Origin: Umbilicaria muhlenbergii
Taxonomy: Eukaryota; Ascomycota; Lecanoromycetes; Umbilicariales; Umbilicariaceae
Reading direction: 5' to 3'
Assembly: GCA_000611775.1 (NCBI GenBank)
Contig: KK106984.1
Location: 526,364-590,363 of the forward strand
Length of the DNA: 64,000 nt
Of the stretch, positions 59,701 to 64,000 are shown in pieces. The translations under genes were made by a program, and so were the position numbers. The notes below the pieces were generated by a model. The model did no database searches. It had not been told where the DNA came from and worked only from the letters and a program-made list of their open reading frames with translations. Each line of letters starts with the position of its first letter. Positions within the stretch are counted from its first letter, which is position 1.

Positions 59701-62440
59701 TATGCAGAACTTAAGATCTTCATTCACTTTTAAAGTGAACAACACTGATGAGGAATATGCTGCTTTGCTGAAAGTAATAAAATCTTTAAAGAGATTCTTA
59801 TTAAGATATTTCTTAACCTTCTGAAGCTTGTAAAGTGACATACAGTAAGCTCAGCTTTAAGGTGAAGCAGCATCATTTATCAACTTAATCTTATGATCAT
59901 ACAGTCAGTGAGGAGGCAGTCAGTTGACTTGAAAATAATTAAAAACATTCAGATATTCATGATATTTTGAAGATAACTTCTGACATATCTTTTTAAGATG
60001 TTTAAAGGTGTTCATCTTGAGACTTATTTCCTTTAAACAACACTCTTGATTTAACATCAGTTGTTTATCAATGTCTTTTATTAATATAATGAATATGTGT
60101 ACCTTCTCTTGATGAGTTAACACTGTATATAAAGTTGTTCTCACACTGTGAACAGAGAACACATCATCATCAACAGTTAAAAAAGGTTGAGGCAGGATTT
60201 TAAATATTATCTGAACAGTTCAAGAAGCTGTTCAGGGAGCTGTTTAAAAAGATGTTCAAAGAGAAGAAGATGAAGAAGTAAAATGTTCAAAAGACAACTT
60301 TTGTAAAAAGACAATGAAATCATCCTTTATGTTCAACATTAATTGATTTCAGTTTATTCATGACTTCCTCAGGATAATGTCATGCTGACTCAGATTTATT
60401 ATCAACATAAAAATAATAATCTCCTTATGCTTCTTCAGATGTAAATCAGGATAAATGACATGAATGATTTTCTCTTTGATGAGATTCTCATCAAACTCAT
60501 GTATGTTTTTCAGTTTAAATAATGAAACTGACTTCAACCTGAGCCTGTCACAGATCATGAGAATCAATTGAGTGTGAATAAGAGAATATGTCATATAATC
60601 AGTGTTTATCAATGCCTGAAAGGGTATGAGAAAGCCTTGAGAGTAAAAAGAGTAAACTGTAATAAACAGTCATAATGTGAAGAGCTTAAAATCATCATTC
60701 AGACTGTTTAAATCATTTGAAACATTCAGACTGTTTAAATAATGTTCATTAAAATTCAGCAAAGGGTTTATGCTGCACAGGGAAATTAATTCACCCTTAA
60801 TCATGACTTTAATAAAGGTTATTCATTTTCTGACTCTGAATTAAAGTCATTATAATCAATGTGAACCTCACTGACAGACTCATCATGTTTGAAGGAAGAA
60901 GACAGTTGTCAGACATACTGAAAGCATTCATTAATGAAATGCTTAAAATGATGATAAATATAACAGTTTTCATTCTTCTCATCAGTTAAATATTATGAAT
61001 TGATTGAGATTCTTTGATTGTTCAAACTGTTTAAAGATGTGATGAAATGCAACATGAACTGAATGATAAGCATTTTAAATGTGATTCATTTGAAGGTTTT
61101 GATCTTCTTAATAAAAGTGATTATGATGTCTTTTCAATTCTTGACTGCTTGAGCAGCATGTTGTTCATTGTTCAGATGTATGAGGTAAGTCTTTATAATT
61201 AATAATAAATTAAGCTGAATCATTTAAGATGACAGAGAGGCTTGAAGATGAGAAGAGATTTTATCTTTGAGATCATTCATACATTAAATCTCATACTCAA
61301 AGAAGGTGAAAAGGTAATGAAACTTAATATAAAAATATAAAAATTACTTTAATCTCTGAATAAGCTTAATATAAGCTTGACAGTAATTTTTTTGTTTATT
61401 TAAGTTTTTATAAATCTCCCTCAAGTTCTTCAAGATCTCATTCATGTTATGATAAGAATCTGTGACTGAGAATTCATATGATGAACAGGACTCAGTGTGT
61501 TGAGCAGTTTTTTCATTTAATTGAAACAACATGTACCTCATATGAGTAATCTCAGTCAAGTAATGATCTTCATTGATGCTTAATTTAACCTTCATCTTGC
61601 TTACTCAATCCTTTCATATAGGCTCAGAATCATCATTTAAAAAAGAAGGATTAAAAAGCTTCTGTGAACACTTATCATCATTTAAAACATTTGAACTGTT
61701 TAAAATATTTGAAGAATAAGTATTTTTTTATTCAGTTCATTATCTTTCCTTCTGAAGGTGATATTTAACATTTAAAGTGACAAAGCTGACACTGAAAGAA
61801 ATCATACAGCATTGTTTCTCTGTGAAAGCATTTATAAGGAAGTTTTTTTTAATCATAAAATTATTAACTTGTTCACTGATTTTCATGTTTAAGTCTCACT
61901 GTTCACATAATGTGTTGAAGGTTTTTAAAAACTGCTTTGATTTAATCTCTGCTCAGCACTGAAGCTGCTCAACATTAACAATGTCATAAAAAATATTAAT
62001 ATCATCTTCATCAGTTTATTCATGATGTCATACAGTTAAGATAAAGTACTTTTATGTTTTTCTGCTCTTCTTGAGTTCTCTGAGAGCTGCATTTAGTTTA
62101 AGGTAAATTATTTTCATATTAAGAAGTGCTTCTTCTGCTTCATTCCTCTGCTCATGTTGATGAAATGAACTTGCTTCAGCAGCTTTTTTTTTCTGAGCCT
62201 GACTCAGTGAAATCATGCTCTCATGTGTCATGTTGATGATGATGTGTTGATGATTCAGTGTTGAAGATGTCTATTTTACAGCATCTTGCATTTAATGTCT
62301 TTCTTAACCTCTGTTTAATATTCAGTTCAGTGATTTCTTTTGATTCAGCTCTTTCACAAGAGCAAAGTGAACACAAGTTATTTAAATTCAGCTTAACTGC
62401 CTCATAAGTGTTTAATGATGATGATGATTGCACACTTATC
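56740..62440 (-). mobile_element. fossil Ty3/gypsy-type LTR retroelement, minus strand
   Basis: Decayed copy. Recognisable parts on the minus strand, in element order: a gag-like region near 61.3-62.4 kb, a protease-like segment near 60.4-60.6 kb, a reverse-transcriptase-like region about 58.9-60.1 kb, and an RNase H/integrase-like stretch toward 57 kb (weakest). The order protease, reverse transcriptase, then integrase side fits Ty3/gypsy. The reading frames are interrupted throughout (dozens of breaks), consistent with an old, inactivated element. The ends are approximate. A short sequence at 56744-56782 resembles, in the opposite orientation, part of the repeats at 62.7 and 63.9 kb, so the left end may be LTR-derived. 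Confidence 0.75.
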
Positions 62441-62443
62441 ATA

Positions 62444-62959
62444 ACAGGTTCTTTTAACTCAACTGCTTCATGAGCTTTCAGATTTTTATATGACTTACGT
62501 TAACTGATACACTTCTATATGACTTAAGAGGTGTAGTTGCAGAAAGTAATGTTATCAGTGTTTTTTAATATTGTTAATGTTAAGAGCATGACAATATTCA
62601 GTGATGCACACTAGCACTCAGTTAAGTCTAATGCGCACTCAGTCAGCTTTTATATAAGCAGCTTCACTCATCACTTCATAACTTCCTACAATTGATATCT
62701 TGATCATCATATCTGCATGATGAGCTCTGCATGATCCTGATATTATATCAATTGTCACACTCATTATGTTCATGAAACAGTTGAACTGAAATAACCTGTT
62801 CAAAAAGGCATTAAGTTGTGTGTGTTGATGACTCTGAAAGACACTGATAACACAACCCTTTGCAATTACACCTCTTAAGTCATATGAACATGTATCAGTC
62901 TACTCAAGTCATATGAAAAACTAAAAGCTCATGAAGCAGTTGAGTTTAAATAACCTGTG
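62444..62959. repeat. long inverted repeat
   Basis: Left arm about 62444-62563 and right arm about 62835-62959 are reverse-complementary over roughly 120 bp with scattered mismatches. Shared blocks include CTGCTTCATGAGCTTT, CATATGACTT/TATATGACTT and TTATCAGTG. The 270-bp loop contains one copy of the 175-bp direct repeat. Could be a MITE-like element with terminal inverted repeats inserted around, or bracketing, LTR sequence. Confidence 0.75.
62575..62750. repeat. LTR-like direct repeat, copy 1
   Basis: Matches 63752-63925 in the same orientation over about 175 bp, differing mainly by C/T and G/A changes. It contains a TATATAAGCAGC box (promoter-like) and a GATGAGCTCTGCATGATCC motif near its right end. 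Probably LTR-derived; treat as fossil. Confidence 0.7.
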
Positions 62960-63038
62960 TCACTTAAGTGAGCGGCCGCCGCCGTCACTGATAACTCATG
63001 AAGCAGTTGAGCGGATTTAAAATAACCTGCATCATCAT

Positions 63039-63240
63039 TCAAAGTTGATCTCTTTGATGAGCCTGTTCAACACAGTGAGCCTGCTTCAATGACGTTCCCT
63101 CAGTGAGCCTGCTTCAATGATGTTGTCAAAGTTGACCTCTTTGATGAGCATGGTTAACACCTCAGTGAGCCTGCTTCAATGACATTATCAAAGTTGACCT
63201 CTTCAGTGAACCTGTTCAACAGTGAGCCTGCTTTAATGAT
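63039..63240. repeat. tandem repeat, units of about 60-90 bp
   Basis: Three units start at about 63039, 63126 and 63189, each with CAAAGTTGA(C/T)CTCT and then AGTGAGCCTGCTTCAATGA. The latter block also occurs once extra at 63099. Non-coding. Confidence 0.85.
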
Positions 63241-63426
63241 ATTTAATTTTCAACACCTCTTCCTTCCTTCCTTCTACACACATCTACAACAGTGAAGGCA
63301 TCATTGTGAATGTTTAAAAATAAGAGAGGGAGGTGAACATTTTAGTAACAACAGTCAAAGGTTGAAGTGATGAATTTTACATGCCTGTGTTGATTTTATA
63401 TGTGTTGATTTCATTTAATTCTCAAC

Positions 63427-63600
63427 ATTCTCCTCTGTCTCTGCTGCCTCTGCCTTCACCTCAGCTGCCTTCACTGCAGCTGCCTCTGCTGCAGCTGATG
63501 CCTTCACTGCTGCCTCAGCTACCTTCACTGCTGCCTCTGCTGCCTCTGCATCAGCTGCCTCTGCTGCTGCATCAGCTGCCTCCGCCGCAAATACCTCAGC
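63427..63600. repeat. CTGCCTCTG-rich low-complexity tract
   Basis: Degenerate repeat of CTGCC/TCTG/CTTCACTG units. On the minus strand it reads as an Ala/Glu/Lys-rich run within a 78-codon frame. It resembles the 15-bp array at 24.6 kb, including a shared CTGTCTCTGC start. It may belong to a repeat element rather than to a gene. Confidence 0.6.
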
Positions 63601-63751
63601 AAGCCGCAGTAGGTTTGAATCATTCAGATCATTCAGACAGTTTGAACTCAAAGGTGCAACTGAGAAGGATGCTCCTACATGATGAGAACAGTCAAATGAG
63701 ATGAATGATAACTGACAAGTGTTGTGAACAACACTTTTTCAGAGAAGGGGG

Positions 63752-63925
63752 TAATGTTAAAAGCATGATAATATTCAGTGATGCGCATTAACACTCAGTT
63801 AAGTTTAGCGTGCACTCAGTCAGCCTTTATATAAGCAGCTTCACTCATCACTTTATAACTTTTTACAATTAATATCTTGATCATCATATCTGCATGATGA
63901 GCTCTGCATGATCCTGATAATTAAT
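63752..63925. repeat. LTR-like direct repeat, copy 2
   Basis: Second copy of the repeat at 62575-62750, same orientation, 1.18 kb apart start to start. The TATA-like box reads TATATAAGCAGC in both copies. Just beyond it, 63948-63981 is in inverted orientation relative to 62771-62800. Confidence 0.7.
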
Positions 63926-64000
63926 ACACATCACTTAAGGCCTTTCTGAACAGATTATTTCAGTTCAACTGTCTCATGAACATTAAGAGAATGAGAATTA

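Larger units (their letters stand above)
55600..64000. repeat. AT-rich, CpG-depleted repeat block
   Basis: Composition changes abruptly from gene-like to very AT-rich, and the dinucleotide CG nearly disappears; in 58081-58920 I find a single CG (58421). CA and TG remain common, so the pattern is that of C-to-T change at CpG. No host gene is seen in 8.4 kb. The block is made of a decayed LTR retroelement and nested repeats, listed separately, and runs off the right end of the window. Confidence 0.9.

Noticed and set aside
55600-64000. host gene, centromere or telomere
   Set aside because: No telomeric repeats, no host exons; coding traces are retroelement-like. Centromere identity cannot be judged from sequence alone.

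Overview
The window is nuclear DNA of a filamentous ascomycete (Pezizomycotina type). It shows short GT-AG introns (mostly 47-120 nt) with CTAAC/CTGAC-like branch sites, fungus-specific families (two Zn2Cys6 regulators, Snf5 with a C-terminal GATA-like finger), GC-balanced gene space, and one AT-rich, CpG-depleted repeat block. I could not fix the genus from sequence alone.

Layout. 1-23.6 kb is dense housekeeping gene space: SUMO (-), Nup84/Nup107 (+), a SCYL2-type pseudokinase (-), branched-chain aminotransferase (+), a decayed MFS transporter (-), ribosomal protein L9 (-), a small unknown gene (+), Snf5 (-), Rpn13 (-), ribosomal protein L6 (+) and a sterol-desaturase family membrane protein (-). 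23.6-26.5 kb has no convincing gene: it holds a 46-G homopolymer, a 15-bp tandem array that runs into a 392-base assembly gap, and a 16-bp x 6 tandem repeat. 26.5-55.1 kb returns to genes: alpha/beta hydrolase (+), membrane-anchored glutaredoxin (-), dipeptidyl peptidase III (-), Vps9 (-), an ASNSD1-like asparagine synthase domain protein (+), a Zn2Cys6 factor (-) head to head with another Zn2Cys6 factor (+), an unknown cysteine-containing protein (+) and an ammonium transporter (-). 55.6-64 kb is an AT-rich block almost without CpG. It contains the fossil of a minus-strand Ty3/gypsy retroelement, a solo LTR with a target-site duplication, and nested direct and inverted repeats.

The genes do not form a pathway cluster. 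Themes are general: protein turnover (SUMO, Rpn13, DPP III), translation (L6, L9), nucleus and chromatin (Nup84, Snf5), trafficking (Vps9, SCYL2) and nitrogen/amino-acid use (aminotransferase, ammonium transporter, ASNSD1-like). Several are head-to-head pairs with short shared promoter regions (Rpn13/L6, SCYL2/aminotransferase, Vps9/ASNSD1, the two Zn2Cys6 factors). Intergenic regions carry scattered copies of a small non-coding, MITE-like family. I modelled splice sites by hand from phase and family conservation. I did not find a convincing undescribed system; the most unusual material is the CpG-depleted repeat block and the two repeat families.
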